64,000 nt of DNA, taken from NCBI GenBank assembly GCA_900177435.1, contig FXAI01000012.1, forward strand, positions 1 through 64,000, read 5' to 3'. The notes beneath the pieces are model-generated. The model worked only from the letters and a program-made list of their open reading frames with translations, had not been told where the DNA came from and made no database searches. The position numbers were made by a program, and so were the translations under genes. The DNA is from Alteromonadaceae bacterium Bs31 (GTDB lineage Bacteria; Pseudomonadota; Gammaproteobacteria; Pseudomonadales; Cellvibrionaceae). Positions 26,240 through 35,772 of this stretch are shown piece by piece (position 1 is the first letter of the stretch; each line of letters starts with the position of its first letter).

Positions 26240-28558
26240 TTATTTCACAGCAATACGATTCAAGTTCATAACCTTGGTCCAAGCCTTAACGAAGTCTGAA
26301 ACAAAACGCTCTTCTGAATTGTGGTAGGCATAAACCTCTGCCACTGCTCTTAACTCCGAATTAGAGCCAAAAATCAAGTCGACAGGTGTTGCTGTATATT
26401 TAAGCGCTCCGGTAGCCCGATCAAAGCCTTCGTATATACCTTCATTGGCGCTTTTTCTCCACTGGGTGGACATATCCAATAGGTTGACAAAGAAATGGTT
26501 GTTAAGGCTGCCTGGCTGCTTAGTAAACACACCATGCTTAACGCCATTGGTATTCGCGTTAAGAGAACGCATACCACCTACCAGTACTGTCATCTCGGGA
26601 ACACTCAGGTTTAGCTGATCGGCTTTATCAACCAGCATTTCCGCAGGAGAACGATAATTGTCGGCACTGTGATAGTAATTGCGGAAGGCGTCCGCCTTTG
26701 GCTCCAGCAAGGCGAATGATTTTATATCTGTGTGTGCCTGGGTGGCGTCGTTACGGCCGGGGCTAAAAGGCACCTCAATATCGACACCTGCGTCTTTCGC
26801 AGCTTTTTCAAGGGCCGCTGCGCCAGCCAGCACAATAAGGTCTGCCAGAGAAACTCTGGTACCACCTCGGGCTGACTCGTTAAAATCGCTCTGTATTGAT
26901 TTTAGCGTGCCCACAACCTTAGCCAGCTCTTGCGGGTTATTCACTGGCCAGTCTTTTTGCGGAGCCAAGGCCACGCGAGCACCGTTTACCCCTCCGCGCA
27001 TATCGCTGGCCCGGTAGCTGGCTGCCGAAGCCCATGCGGTTCGTACCAGCTCTGGCACCGTCAAGCCGGACTTAAGAACGTCTTTTTTTAATTTGCCTGC
27101 CTGCCTGGCATTAATGAGCTTGTAATCCACTGCTGGGATTGGGTCTTGCCAGATAAGCGCCTCACTGGGCACTTCCTCGCCAAGGTAGCCTGCCCTTGGC
27201 CCCATATCGCGATGGGTAAGCTTGTACCAGGCCTTGGCAAAGGCTTTTTGGTATTCATCAGGCTTGGCGAGGAAGCGTTCAGCAATTGCTTTGTAGGCAG
27301 GGTCGAATTTTACTGCCAAGTCGGCAGTGGTCATTACGGGAGAATTAAATTTACCTTTCACATGGGCATCGGGTACCGACTGGTGTAAGGACTCGTCTTT
27401 AGGAACCCACTGTATGGCTCCGGCGGGGCTGCGGGTTTGCTGCCACTCAAAATTCAACAGGTTTTGCAGGTAGAGTGTGCTCCACCGCGTAGGCGTTTGG
27501 GTCCATGCGCCTTCCAAGCCACTGGTAACGGTGTCTTCTGAGTGCCCCTTGCCGCACTTGTTTTTCCAACCCAGGCCCTGCTCTTCCAGGCTTGCTGCAC
27601 CGGGTTCCCGGCTCAAGCAATCGCCAGGTTTATGTGCACCATGCATTTTGCCGAAACTGTGGCCACCAGCAATTAAGGCCACGGTTTCTTCGTCGTTCAT
27701 TGCCATGCGACCAAAGGCAAGTCGAATATTTTTGGCGGAACCAAGCGGGTCTGGTTTTCCCATGGGGCCTTCAGGGTTTACATAAATCAAGCCCATATGC
27801 GTGGCACCCAGGGGACGCTGTAAATTGCCATCCCCTTGCTGGCGATCACTGGCGAGCATTTCTAATTCTGGCCCCCAATAAACCAAATCCGGCTCCCAGT
27901 CGTCGGCGCGGCCACCAGCAAAGCCATAGGTTTCAAACCCCATATTCTCCAGTGCAACATTACCGGCGAGTATCATTAAATCTCCCCAGGAGAGGTTTAC
28001 GCCGTATTTCTGTTTGACGGGCCACAGCAAGCGACGAGCCTTATCAAGATTACCGTTATCTGGCCAACTATTAAGAGGGTCAAAGCGCATTTGCCCGCCG
28101 CCAGCTCCGCCACGACCATCCAGTGTTCGGTAGGTGCCTGCGCTATGCCACGACATGCGAATAAAAAAGGGACCATAGTTTGCAAAATCTGCCGGCCACC
28201 AATCTTGAGATTCCGTTAACAGCGCATTGATGTCTTTTTTTACGGCTTTTAAATTGAGCGTCTTAAATGCTGCAGCGTAGTTAAAATCTGCCCCAAGTGG
28301 ATTGGAACGAGCATCGTGATCACGCAATGGAGAAAGGTCCAATTGTTCTGGCCACCAAAATTGATTGGACTTGGCCTGCCCTGTGCCGGCTTCACCAGTA
28401 CCCATTGCCCCTTTGGGTTTACTTACCGTGGCAGAATCCGCCTGCGCCAAGTGAGAGCCCAGCATAAGAGATACCCCTGAAGCAAGGCTTAGCGACATTA
28501 TGCCGCAGGCGAGCGCGTAACTTAGGCGAAAAGTAAATTGATGATTTTTATTCTTCAT
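26240..28558 (-). CDS. katG: Catalase-peroxidase with export signal
   Basis: The protein is 772 residues, about 40 longer than typical KatG because of an N-terminal extension with a signal peptide (hydrophobic run [15 protein letters not shown], cleavage near LAQADS). The distal haem triad is intact in RMSWHSAG (Arg134, Trp137, His138). The proximal haem ligand is His300 in [12 protein letters not shown]. Residues for the Trp-Tyr-Met crosslink are also present (that Trp, the Tyr in LIYVNPEGP, and the Met in [10 protein letters not shown]). Both the N-terminal active and C-terminal inactive halves are complete. It should remove hydrogen peroxide in the periplasm, like KatP-type enzymes. No OxyR site could be called upstream. 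Confidence 0.94.
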   Translation of the reverse strand: MKNKNHQFTFRLSYALACGIMSLSLASGVSLMLGSHLAQADSATVSKPKGAMGTGEAGTGQAKSNQFWWPEQLDLSPLRDHDARSNPLGADFNYAAAFKTLNLKAVKKDINALLTESQDWWPADFANYGPFFIRMSWHSAGTYRTLDGRGGAGGGQMRFDPLNSWPDNGNLDKARRLLWPVKQKYGVNLSWGDLMILAGNVALENMGFETYGFAGGRADDWEPDLVYWGPELEMLASDRQQGDGNLQRPLGATHMGLIYVNPEGPMGKPDPLGSAKNIRLAFGRMAMNDEETVALIAGGHSFGKMHGAHKPGDCLSREPGAASLEEQGLGWKNKCGKGHSEDTVTSGLEGAWTQTPTRWSTLYLQNLLNFEWQQTRSPAGAIQWVPKDESLHQSVPDAHVKGKFNSPVMTTADLAVKFDPAYKAIAERFLAKPDEYQKAFAKAWYKLTHRDMGPRAGYLGEEVPSEALIWQDPIPAVDYKLINARQAGKLKKDVLKSGLTVPELVRTAWASAASYRASDMRGGVNGARVALAPQKDWPVNNPQELAKVVGTLKSIQSDFNESARGGTRVSLADLIVLAGAAALEKAAKDAGVDIEVPFSPGRNDATQAHTDIKSFALLEPKADAFRNYYHSADNYRSPAEMLVDKADQLNLSVPEMTVLVGGMRSLNANTNGVKHGVFTKQPGSLNNHFFVNLLDMSTQWRKSANEGIYEGFDRATGALKYTATPVDLIFGSNSELRAVAEVYAYHNSEERFVSDFVKAWTKVMNLNRIAVK

Positions 28559-28904
28559 GATTGCACCTTTGATTTATAGTGTCAGTAAATAAACCGAACC
28601 GCGACATTACTTTAGGGCGACAGAAATTCAGAGTAAAATTCAATAAAGTGATCATATAATTCAATTTAATTAATAATCATCAAAAAAAATAAATGAGAGT
28701 AAAAAAACAGATTTTAATCAGGATAAGATCTTTAGCTAAAACCAAAGAGAAGCATGAATTCGCTCACGCCATTAAGACGTCTCAAACAACATAAACAGCA
28801 ATCTAGAAGAGGCTTCCAACTATTGTTTTGGTCGTTTATTTTTTTTATTACAGTTATTTAAAAACGCAAGACCTATTAAAACCCGAATTTCCTAGGCGAT
28901 TATC
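28559..28904. other. AT-rich upstream region of katG
   Basis: No gene is visible. This 346-bp stretch should contain the leftward katG promoter. Its right border is the MITE-like element starting at 28905. Confidence 0.4.
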
Positions 28905-29191
28905 CCTAGGGCCTGTTAACACTAATTTAACCTACTCTGTTGCAGTCAAAATTTCGCTATCAAGGCGTGCGAAGCGTGGTTTGGTTGTTCCAAATAAGCG
29001 ACAAACAACGCAGAGAGCGGGATTTTGACTGCAACCCGAAGGGCTGGGCCTGTATTTCCATGCTGATGCGTTATTTCTCGCTTGTTTAGCACCGCTAGAC
29101 AACGCTCAAAAGGTCCGGGCGGCGATCCGCGTTCAGCCTAAAAATACAGGCTCCAGCAGAGCAGATTAAATTAGTGTTAACAGGCCCTAGG
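28905..29191. mobile_element. MITE-like non-coding element with perfect 26-bp inverted ends
   Basis: Bases 28905-28930 and 29166-29191 are exact reverse complements over 26 bp (start CCTAGGGCCTGTTAACACTA), and the pairing continues imperfectly inward for about 15 more. If the duplicated target is CTAG, or TA within it, the mobile unit is 28910-29186. Inside lie two nested inverted repeats: TTGCAGTCAAAAT (28940-28952) with ATTTTGACTGCAA near 29021-29033, and AGCCTGTATTT-type arms. No transposase frame is present, so mobilisation would need an enzyme encoded elsewhere. Confidence 0.75.
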
Positions 29192-29448
29192 TTATAGCTG
29201 ACTAAAAAACAAAGATGCTGTCCTTAATAGCAAACTACTCTAAACAATAACCCCCTGCTGACTAGCAGATCAATGCAAAAGCAAGCCACTCGGGGGAGCG
29301 CTTAACCTAAGGCTCCCTAGTAATAAAGCACTAAAATCAAAAAAGGCGAAACAACTACAAATTTTAAACAGACTTTCACGCCAATTTGTGCCACTCTGGC
29401 ACAAAAGCATTCTTTATAAGCACAGCCATTTTTGATTAAGTATTTCAC

Positions 29449-31437
29449 ATGCAGCTAACAATAAAAGTACTAGCACTTCTCGCCCTTGGGCTATTAGCCG
29501 CCTGCGGTAGCGGTGGCAGCAAACAGAAGCAGACCATTAGCCAGCCACCCTCTAACACTGCACCGACAACAGCACCCGGCACGCTACCTACTACCACGCC
29601 ATTGCCAATAGCCACCACAGAGCCCACCACTATCCCAAACCCACAAGAGGTCGGGGTTTCCATCATAGACACTCGCCTCTCAGCAGCATCTTTCTGGCCT
29701 GGAAATAATAATGGCTCCGCCGTTGGTAGCCGAAAGCTGGTTAAGGTTGAACATTCTCATTTCGACCAAGCGGTACAAATTACCGCAAGCAAGCCCAGCG
29801 GAGAATTTTGGAACGGACAGCTCTTCTTCCCTATCAACACAAGCATTAACAAGGGGGATGTAGTACTGGCGCATTTTTACCTGCGCTCCATAGAAAACAG
29901 CTACGAAAGTGGCAACGCTTTTGTCTCTGCTTTCATCGAACAACACGATAACGACTACAAATACCTGAGCAGAGAAGTGTCCGCCGCCAGCGACTGGGTG
30001 GAGTACTACCTACCCGCTCAGATCAGCAACACACTGGCCAGCGGCGAACTATCGTTAAAATTTGGCTTTGGTGCGGGAGACCGGCCACAGGTGTTTGAGA
30101 TAGCCGGGGTTGAACTACTAAATTTCGCCAACACCGATATAGCAACACTGCCAGCCACAGTGCCAAGCTATGGCGGTCGCGAGGCAGATGCCGCATGGCG
30201 AGTAGCCGCGGCAGAGCGTATTGAGCAGTACCGCAAAAGCGACTTTCACATACAGGTGCTGGATGCCTCTGGTGAGCCCGCCGCGAATACCATTGTCAAC
30301 ATAGAGTTCCAGAAACACGCCTACCACTTTGGCTCGGTGACGGTGGGCCACATACTCATGGATAGCCAAAGCGACCGCGTAAGTGACGCAGACAGCGCCA
30401 CCTATCGCGAAAAAGTGCTCGAACTGTTCAACCAAAGCGGCCCGGAAAATGACCTGAAGTGGGGGCCCTGGGAAGGCGAATGGGGCGCAAACTATGCTCA
30501 AGAACAAACCCTTGCGGGGCTGCAATGGTTGCGGGATAACGGCCTCTATACCCGTGGGCACGTTATGGTGTGGCCTTCCAGGCGCAACCTGCCAAAACTG
30601 ATGCAAGCGTATTTACCTGAAGGTGACCCCGCCTCGGCAAACCCCACCGCAAAACAAGTAGTACTGGACCACATTGACGATATAGCCAGCGCCACGGCAG
30701 ACTATTTGGACGAGTGGGATGTAGTAAACGAACCCTACGACAACCATTACCTTATGGATGCCTTCGGCAACGAGATTATGGTGGACTGGTTTGAACAAGC
30801 CCGCACAAAACTACCCTCTCAAGGGCTTTATCTCAATGACTACTCCATTCTTTCTGCCAGCGGCAGACACTTCTCACACCAGGACCACTTTCAGCAGACA
30901 CTACAGTACCTAGTGGACAACGATGCTCCCATTACCGGTATGGGCATGCAGAGCCATTTTGGTGAATCGCCCACCGATATTGAATTGGTCTACAGCATAC
31001 TTGAGCGATTCCACACGGCCTTTCCCAAGCTGGATATCCGCTCCACGGAGTTTGATGTAAGCAGTACAAACGAGCAACTGCAAGCCGACTATACGCGCGA
31101 TTTTCTCACTATATTTTTTAGCCACCCGGCCACCGTAGGTGTTCAACTCTGGGGTTTTTGGCAAGGCGCTCACTGGAGCGATTACGCAGCTTTGTACGAT
31201 ATTAATTGGCGAGAAAAACCCAGTGCATTAGCCTGGAAAGACTTGATTTACAAACAGTGGTGGAATGATTTTCTGGTGCTTACCGATAATCAGGGCCGCA
31301 TCGATAAACGTGGTTTTTACGGCGACTATAAGGCAACTATTACCATTAACGAACAAAGCCGTGAATTTTTCTTTAGCCTTGAGCCTGAGGGGACACAGGC
31401 ATTTATTTTTTCATTTCAGGACACCACACCAGAATAA
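29449..31437 (+). CDS. GH10 endo-beta-1,4-xylanase, lipoprotein
   Basis: The protein is 662 residues. The lipobox LLAAC places a lipidated Cys at residue 19, so it is probably held on the outer membrane. A Thr/Pro-rich linker follows (about 25-68), then a beta-rich carbohydrate-binding-like domain about 70-225 and a GH10 barrel about 240-610. The acid/base Glu is in WDVVNEP (Glu428) and the nucleophile Glu in RSTEFDV (Glu534). GHVMVWP and MGMQSHF are further GH10 landmarks. It cleaves internal xylan bonds. Cell attachment plus a Thr/Pro linker sets it apart from the poly-Ser enzymes nearby, suggesting a role on oligosaccharides at the cell surface. Confidence 0.93.
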   Translation: MQLTIKVLALLALGLLAACGSGGSKQKQTISQPPSNTAPTTAPGTLPTTTPLPIATTEPTTIPNPQEVGVSIIDTRLSAASFWPGNNNGSAVGSRKLVKVEHSHFDQAVQITASKPSGEFWNGQLFFPINTSINKGDVVLAHFYLRSIENSYESGNAFVSAFIEQHDNDYKYLSREVSAASDWVEYYLPAQISNTLASGELSLKFGFGAGDRPQVFEIAGVELLNFANTDIATLPATVPSYGGREADAAWRVAAAERIEQYRKSDFHIQVLDASGEPAANTIVNIEFQKHAYHFGSVTVGHILMDSQSDRVSDADSATYREKVLELFNQSGPENDLKWGPWEGEWGANYAQEQTLAGLQWLRDNGLYTRGHVMVWPSRRNLPKLMQAYLPEGDPASANPTAKQVVLDHIDDIASATADYLDEWDVVNEPYDNHYLMDAFGNEIMVDWFEQARTKLPSQGLYLNDYSILSASGRHFSHQDHFQQTLQYLVDNDAPITGMGMQSHFGESPTDIELVYSILERFHTAFPKLDIRSTEFDVSSTNEQLQADYTRDFLTIFFSHPATVGVQLWGFWQGAHWSDYAALYDINWREKPSALAWKDLIYKQWWNDFLVLTDNQGRIDKRGFYGDYKATITINEQSREFFFSLEPEGTQAFIFSFQDTTPE

Positions 31438-32137
31438 CTCTAACCGGCGGGCCGGCGAGCAAACCCGGCCCGTTGACTCCCCTTGCTATAAGGCGAAGCG
31501 AAGAGTTTAGCTCTGGCTGATGAGGCAAACAGAATGCCAAAACAAGCTCGCGCCAGAGCAACATTAATACACCGGAGCAAACAGCGTAGCCACAAATCCG
31601 GCATGAGACCCTGTTCTAGCTTTAGTGTGAGCCAATGCGCAACCAAATTAATTTTTTTGCATTGCGCCTTTGAATCCGGGAAGTAAGTTCATACATTAAT
31701 CGCTATACTCCGTGCCTCTGGTTTATGGCCACTTATGGTTTATAGCCACTTATGGTTTACAGCCACTTACTTCAGTATGTATGGGTTTTTTTCGAAGCGT
31801 ATAGACAAACAGCTATGGCAAGCCCGCCCAAAGCGCCAATTTCAATAATAATAATTTGTAACATTCTGCTTGCATGTAGCTCCAGCCCTTTAATGCACCT
31901 TACTAAGCCCTTACTAAGCCCTTGCAAGCAATTTCAATTTAACAGATACCTTCAACCAACTAGAAAAAGCCCAATTGGATTGAAACCATTGCTACTAAAA
32001 AGCAGCGCTTAAAGTAAAAGTGCTGCTCACAATAAAGAAAGCTAAATGTAGGTTTTTAAAGGTGACTTGCAACAAAAAAATAAAACACAGCCTATTTAAA
32101 AACCCAGTTAAAAAAATTCTCACAGAGGACCCTCAGC
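31438..32137. other. Intergenic region between xylanase and CE3 esterase genes
   Basis: About 700 bp. A GC-rich hairpin with 8-bp arms (CGGGCCGG/CCGGCCCG, 31448-31472) lies just after the xylanase stop and may terminate it, though no T run follows. A 17-bp triplication is listed separately. The open frame at 31752-32012 shows no domain and starts in the repeat; I do not accept it. Confidence 0.4.
31719..31769. repeat. Three tandem copies of a 17-bp unit
   Basis: The unit TGGTTTATRGCCACTTA occurs at 31719-31735, 31736-31752 and 31753-31769, with one or two base changes between copies. No gene spans it. Confidence 0.85.
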
Positions 32138-34237
32138 ATGTTTAACATGTATCGAAAATTGCTATTAAATGTTGCGCTTATCGCCTTATCCGGCATGGCA
32201 ACGAGTGCCTACGCCTGTGAAGGTGTCAATGAATATCCAGATTGGACCGCGAAAGATTGGCAAGGTGGTACTCCCAACCACGCTAAGGCTGGCGACCAAA
32301 TGGTTTATGAGGGTTCACTGTATCAAGCCAACTGGTACACCAACTCTGTTCCTGGAAGCGATTATTCCTGGACGCTTCTAGGTAGCTGTGGCGACACTGC
32401 CAGCTCTTCGTCCAGCTCATCCAGTTCGAGCTCAAGCTCCTCCAGCTCCAGTACTTCCAGCTCCAGCAGCTCGTCCTCAAGCTCCAGCTCCAGCTCATCA
32501 TCAAGCAGTTCAAGTTCCAGCTCATCCGGTGGCGGCAATACCACGGTAACAGTGCAGGAAAATTCAAGCGGCTTTTGTGGTGTCGATGGTTCTGTGGACA
32601 GCAATAACTCCGGTTATACCGGTAGCGGTTTCGCCAATACGGCAAACGCTGCGGGCAATGGTATTTATTGGGCAGTTACCGGTGACGCCGGGGCGTATAC
32701 CCTTAGCTGGCGATATGCCAACGGCTCCGCTGCAAATCGTACCGGTATCGTTAGCTCAAACGGCTCCAGTGTATCCACCGGAGAATTCGCCGGCACAGGC
32801 TCCTGGACCACTTGGGCTTCCAGCGCGGTAACGGTAGAGCTGGCAGCAGGCTACAAAGATCTAAGCCTGGTCGCTAATCAGGCCTCGGGTTTGGGTAATG
32901 TGGACAGCATACAAATCACCGGCCCGAACGTCGCCGTTGCACAGTGCGGAGACCCTAAGCCAACGTCTTCCAGCTCGAGCAGCTCTTCATCGTCCAGCTC
33001 GTCCTCATCCAGCAATTCCAGTTCATCATCCAGCAGCAGCTCTTCGTCCAGCTCAAGCAGCAGTTCTAGCTCTTCCAGTAGCTCGAGTTCCGGTAGTACC
33101 CAAGACTTACTTATACAAGAGCTGCAGCAGGGCTTCTGCAGTGTGGATGGTTCCATAGACACCAATAACGAGGGCTATACCGGCAGCGGCTTTGCCAATA
33201 CCGATAACGCCGCCGGCAAAAAAATCACCTGGAAAGTTAACGCTGCCTCAGCGGGGAACTACAGCTTGGAATGGCGATTTGCAAACGGCTCTAGTAACGA
33301 CCGTACTGGCATAGTGAGCGCAAATGGCAGCCAGGCTACTGTGGATTTTTCAACCACAGGGGCATGGTTTAGTTGGACGAGCGATGGAGCCAACGTAAAT
33401 TTACAAGCGGGCAGCAATGACATTAGCTTGAGTGCTGCAAGCAACGACGGCTTACCCAATATCGACTATTTTACCGTGCTTGGCAGTGGAGTGAGTGCCG
33501 CAGATTGCAACACCAGCAGCAGTTCTAGCTCAAGTTCAAGCTCGTCTTCATCCAGCTCATCCAGCTCTTCTGGTGGTATTGGTTTTGGCGATGTGTGCCC
33601 TACTGTTGGCCCCTGCAGAATTCTACCGTTTGGAGACTCCATTACAGATGGCTACGGTACACCCGGAGGTTATCGTATCGAGTTGTTTAAAATTGCAGTG
33701 GAAGCGGGCAAAAATATTACCTTTGTTGGCGAGAAAACCAATGGCCCAAGTACAGTTGCAGGAAAAGCCTTTCCACGTAAGCACCAAGGGCATAGTGGCT
33801 GGACGATTGAAAGTGTCGCCGGCAAAACCGGCATCATCACTAAACTCCCGAGCCCGGCATTAAACGACGACCCCAATATTATTTTATTACACATTGGCAC
33901 CAACGATCTTAAAGCCATGCCTTCAGGCATGGAGGAAAGGCTCGAACGCCTAGTGGATAAAATTCTTGCTGATGCGCCCAATGCACTGCTGGTGTTGGCT
34001 TCTCTCGTTCCATCAGATAAATCAAGCTACCCCAATTCGGTTATCATCGATTACAACGCAAAAATTCCAGCCTTGGTGCAGAAAAAAGCAGACATGGGCC
34101 ATAAAATAATTTTCGTTGACCAATACAATGGTTTTTCTGTACCAGCAGACTTGGCCGATGGCCTACACCCCAACGAAGCAGGCTATGCGCGTATGGCAAG
34201 AAAATGGTATAGCAGCGTAGAACAATATTTACACTAG
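32138..34237 (+). CDS. Secreted modular CE3-type SGNH esterase with three binding modules
   Basis: The protein is 699 residues. Order: signal peptide to about 26; a CBM5/12-type chitin/cellulose-binding module about 28-86 (YPDWTAKDWQGGTPNHAKAG); poly-Ser; CBM35/CBM6-type module about 133-269; poly-Ser; a second such module about 322-456; poly-Ser; and an SGNH hydrolase about 485-699. The catalytic Ser501 is in GDSITDG, GTND supplies the oxyanion Asn, and Asp674 and His677 lie in DGLHPNEAGY. The RILPFGDSITDGYGTPGGYR opening and HSGW segment fit family CE3 acetyl-xylan esterases. It probably deacetylates xylan outside the cell. Its two CBM35/CBM6-type modules closely resemble those of the pectate lyase. 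Confidence 0.9.
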   Translation: MFNMYRKLLLNVALIALSGMATSAYACEGVNEYPDWTAKDWQGGTPNHAKAGDQMVYEGSLYQANWYTNSVPGSDYSWTLLGSCGDTASSSSSSSSSSSSSSSSSTSSSSSSSSSSSSSSSSSSSSSSSSGGGNTTVTVQENSSGFCGVDGSVDSNNSGYTGSGFANTANAAGNGIYWAVTGDAGAYTLSWRYANGSAANRTGIVSSNGSSVSTGEFAGTGSWTTWASSAVTVELAAGYKDLSLVANQASGLGNVDSIQITGPNVAVAQCGDPKPTSSSSSSSSSSSSSSSSNSSSSSSSSSSSSSSSSSSSSSSSSSGSTQDLLIQELQQGFCSVDGSIDTNNEGYTGSGFANTDNAAGKKITWKVNAASAGNYSLEWRFANGSSNDRTGIVSANGSQATVDFSTTGAWFSWTSDGANVNLQAGSNDISLSAASNDGLPNIDYFTVLGSGVSAADCNTSSSSSSSSSSSSSSSSSSSGGIGFGDVCPTVGPCRILPFGDSITDGYGTPGGYRIELFKIAVEAGKNITFVGEKTNGPSTVAGKAFPRKHQGHSGWTIESVAGKTGIITKLPSPALNDDPNIILLHIGTNDLKAMPSGMEERLERLVDKILADAPNALLVLASLVPSDKSSYPNSVIIDYNAKIPALVQKKADMGHKIIFVDQYNGFSVPADLADGLHPNEAGYARMARKWYSSVEQYLH

Positions 34238-34280
34238 CGTACATTTACAGCAGGTACGGATGTCGTCGAGTGCCGTTAAC

Positions 34281-34309
34281 ATCACGGGTGTGCCAAGCGC
34301 ACCCGTGAT
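34281..34309 (+). terminator. Strong hairpin after the esterase gene
   Basis: ATCACGGGTGTGC and GCGCACCCGTGAT pair over 13 bp with one G-U around a CAA loop, 43 bp past the stop. There is no clear T run, so termination is likely but not certain. Confidence 0.55.
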
Positions 34310-34878
34310 AATAAATACATCATTAAATCCCCTATATATTTCGCCTTGCTCGAATCAAGCACTTTTCCCTACTCTCTCTCAGCTAAATCCACGCCCACTG
34401 CAAAACCTTATTCTCATCCCCTTAACCTGGTGTTCTTTCGATCTAAATGCTTGTACACCACTATTTGATTGCTAAAAGTAGTGCCAACAAGCCCTAGTAA
34501 ATACTCAGCAAGCAATTACCGTTATTGGGACACACAGCTATATTGCCATCGCAACCAGGTCTCACTTTAGCCGTGCACAGCAAACATTTAAAAGAATTAA
34601 TGTACAACGGCTAAGCTCATCACAAACCACGTAACAAAAAGCCTTTAAAACCGCCAAATAAAAAACACCAACAAACAATACGTATAGCGTAAAAGAACCC
34701 TTATATCCCACCAAATAAAATAATATTATTCGCAATACAGCGCACAAGAAAAACGTCAATTACCCCACGTTATGAGTGTTTAGCGGGTGGCTATTTATTC
34801 AAAGCTACTATTAAATAAGCCCCGCACATAAGAGGTAGGTGCATCATTACAAATTAAACAAACAATTAAGAGCACAAT
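34310..34878. other. Intergenic region
   Basis: About 570 bp with no supported gene. An open frame at 34562-34759 (minus) is hydrophobic but has no start signal and is AT-biased, so I leave it out. The right end should hold the promoter of the gene at 34879. Confidence 0.35.
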
Positions 34879-35517
34879 ATGAACTTTCTAAAAAACGCTG
34901 TAATCCTCGCGGGTGCGTTAACCCTTTCTACTAGTGTTTTAGCTAACGATATTGAAGTTACTGATGACGTAAGCAAAGAAGTTAAAGAATTACGCGGCTT
35001 CGTTAAAAATGGATTTTCTTCAGACTTTGGAGGAAAGCTTCTTCACCATATCGACCTCTCTCAAGAACAGCTAGCGGCTCTTGAAACCGGCATGTCCGAT
35101 ATATTTGCGAAAACGCCTACCGAAGGCGACGTAACCATGGAAGAAGGCATTGAAGCTGGCGTATCTACCCATATAAAAATTAAAGAGCTTATAGATTCCA
35201 TTCTTACAGTTGAACAAAAAGCAGAGCTGGAAGTAATGAAAGCAGAGCGAGTCGCAAAGAAACAAGAGCGGGCAGAAAAACATGCAGCTAAGCGCGCCGA
35301 ACTAACAGAGGAAGAGCTTGAAGCTAAAGCCGCCAAAAAAGCTGACAGAGCGGAAAAATGGGAAGCCAAACGCGCAGAAAAAGAAGAAAAAAAGGCAGAG
35401 CTTACTGAAGAAGAGCTGGCTGAGCTGGAAGCAAAAAAAGAAGCATGGAGAGCAAAAGTAGCTGAGCGTCGCGCCGCATGGGAAGCCATGTATGCTGAAG
35501 AAGAAGCTGCAGAGTAA
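34879..35517 (+). CDS. Exported highly charged helical protein, Spy/CpxP-like at its core
   Basis: The protein is 212 residues. Signal peptide MNFLKNAVILAGALTLSTSVLAN. Residues about 25-110 contain LSQEQLAALE and LTVEQKAELEVM, similar to the LTxxQ motifs of Spy/CpxP periplasmic chaperones. The last hundred residues are almost all Ala, Glu, Lys and Arg, with a repeated RAELTEEELE/KAELTEEELAE motif, and should form a long single helix or coiled coil. It probably stays in the periplasm. Function is not known; a role in envelope stress or as a spacer is a guess. GAGCACAAT precedes the ATG. A strong terminator follows. Confidence 0.75.
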   Translation: MNFLKNAVILAGALTLSTSVLANDIEVTDDVSKEVKELRGFVKNGFSSDFGGKLLHHIDLSQEQLAALETGMSDIFAKTPTEGDVTMEEGIEAGVSTHIKIKELIDSILTVEQKAELEVMKAERVAKKQERAEKHAAKRAELTEEELEAKAAKKADRAEKWEAKRAEKEEKKAELTEEELAELEAKKEAWRAKVAERRAAWEAMYAEEEAAE

Positions 35518-35549
35518 GGCAAGGAAATAACAGTATATAAATAAAATAG

Positions 35550-35592
35550 GCTATGCCTTTTAAATACTACAAATAAAAGGCATAGCGTTTTA
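35550..35592 (+). terminator. Intrinsic terminator
   Basis: GCTATGCCTTTTA (35550-35562) and TAAAAGGCATAGC (35574-35586) are perfect 13-bp arms, followed by GTTTTAAA. It lies 32 bp past the stop of the charged helical protein. Confidence 0.85.
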
Positions 35593-35772
35593 AATTCTCG
35601 TAAGAACAAGCGTGAACACACCCCAGGTAAATACAGGTTGCGGATTCTACGTTAAACCAAGTACAGAGAAAACAAGCTAACCCTTCCCCCCCCTTCCAAT
35701 TAAAAAATGTGTCTACCTTTAACTTACCAGCTAAACGCATACCGAATTACTGGATACTGGGAACTACCGCTC

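Noticed and set aside
28828-29028. Open frame within the MITE-like element
   Set aside because: It crosses the inverted repeat boundary and shows no transposase motif.
32401-33560. Serine-codon repeats as a possible CRISPR or minisatellite array
   Set aside because: The repeats code for linkers in frame, use mixed serine codons and lack regular spacers, so neither reading fits.
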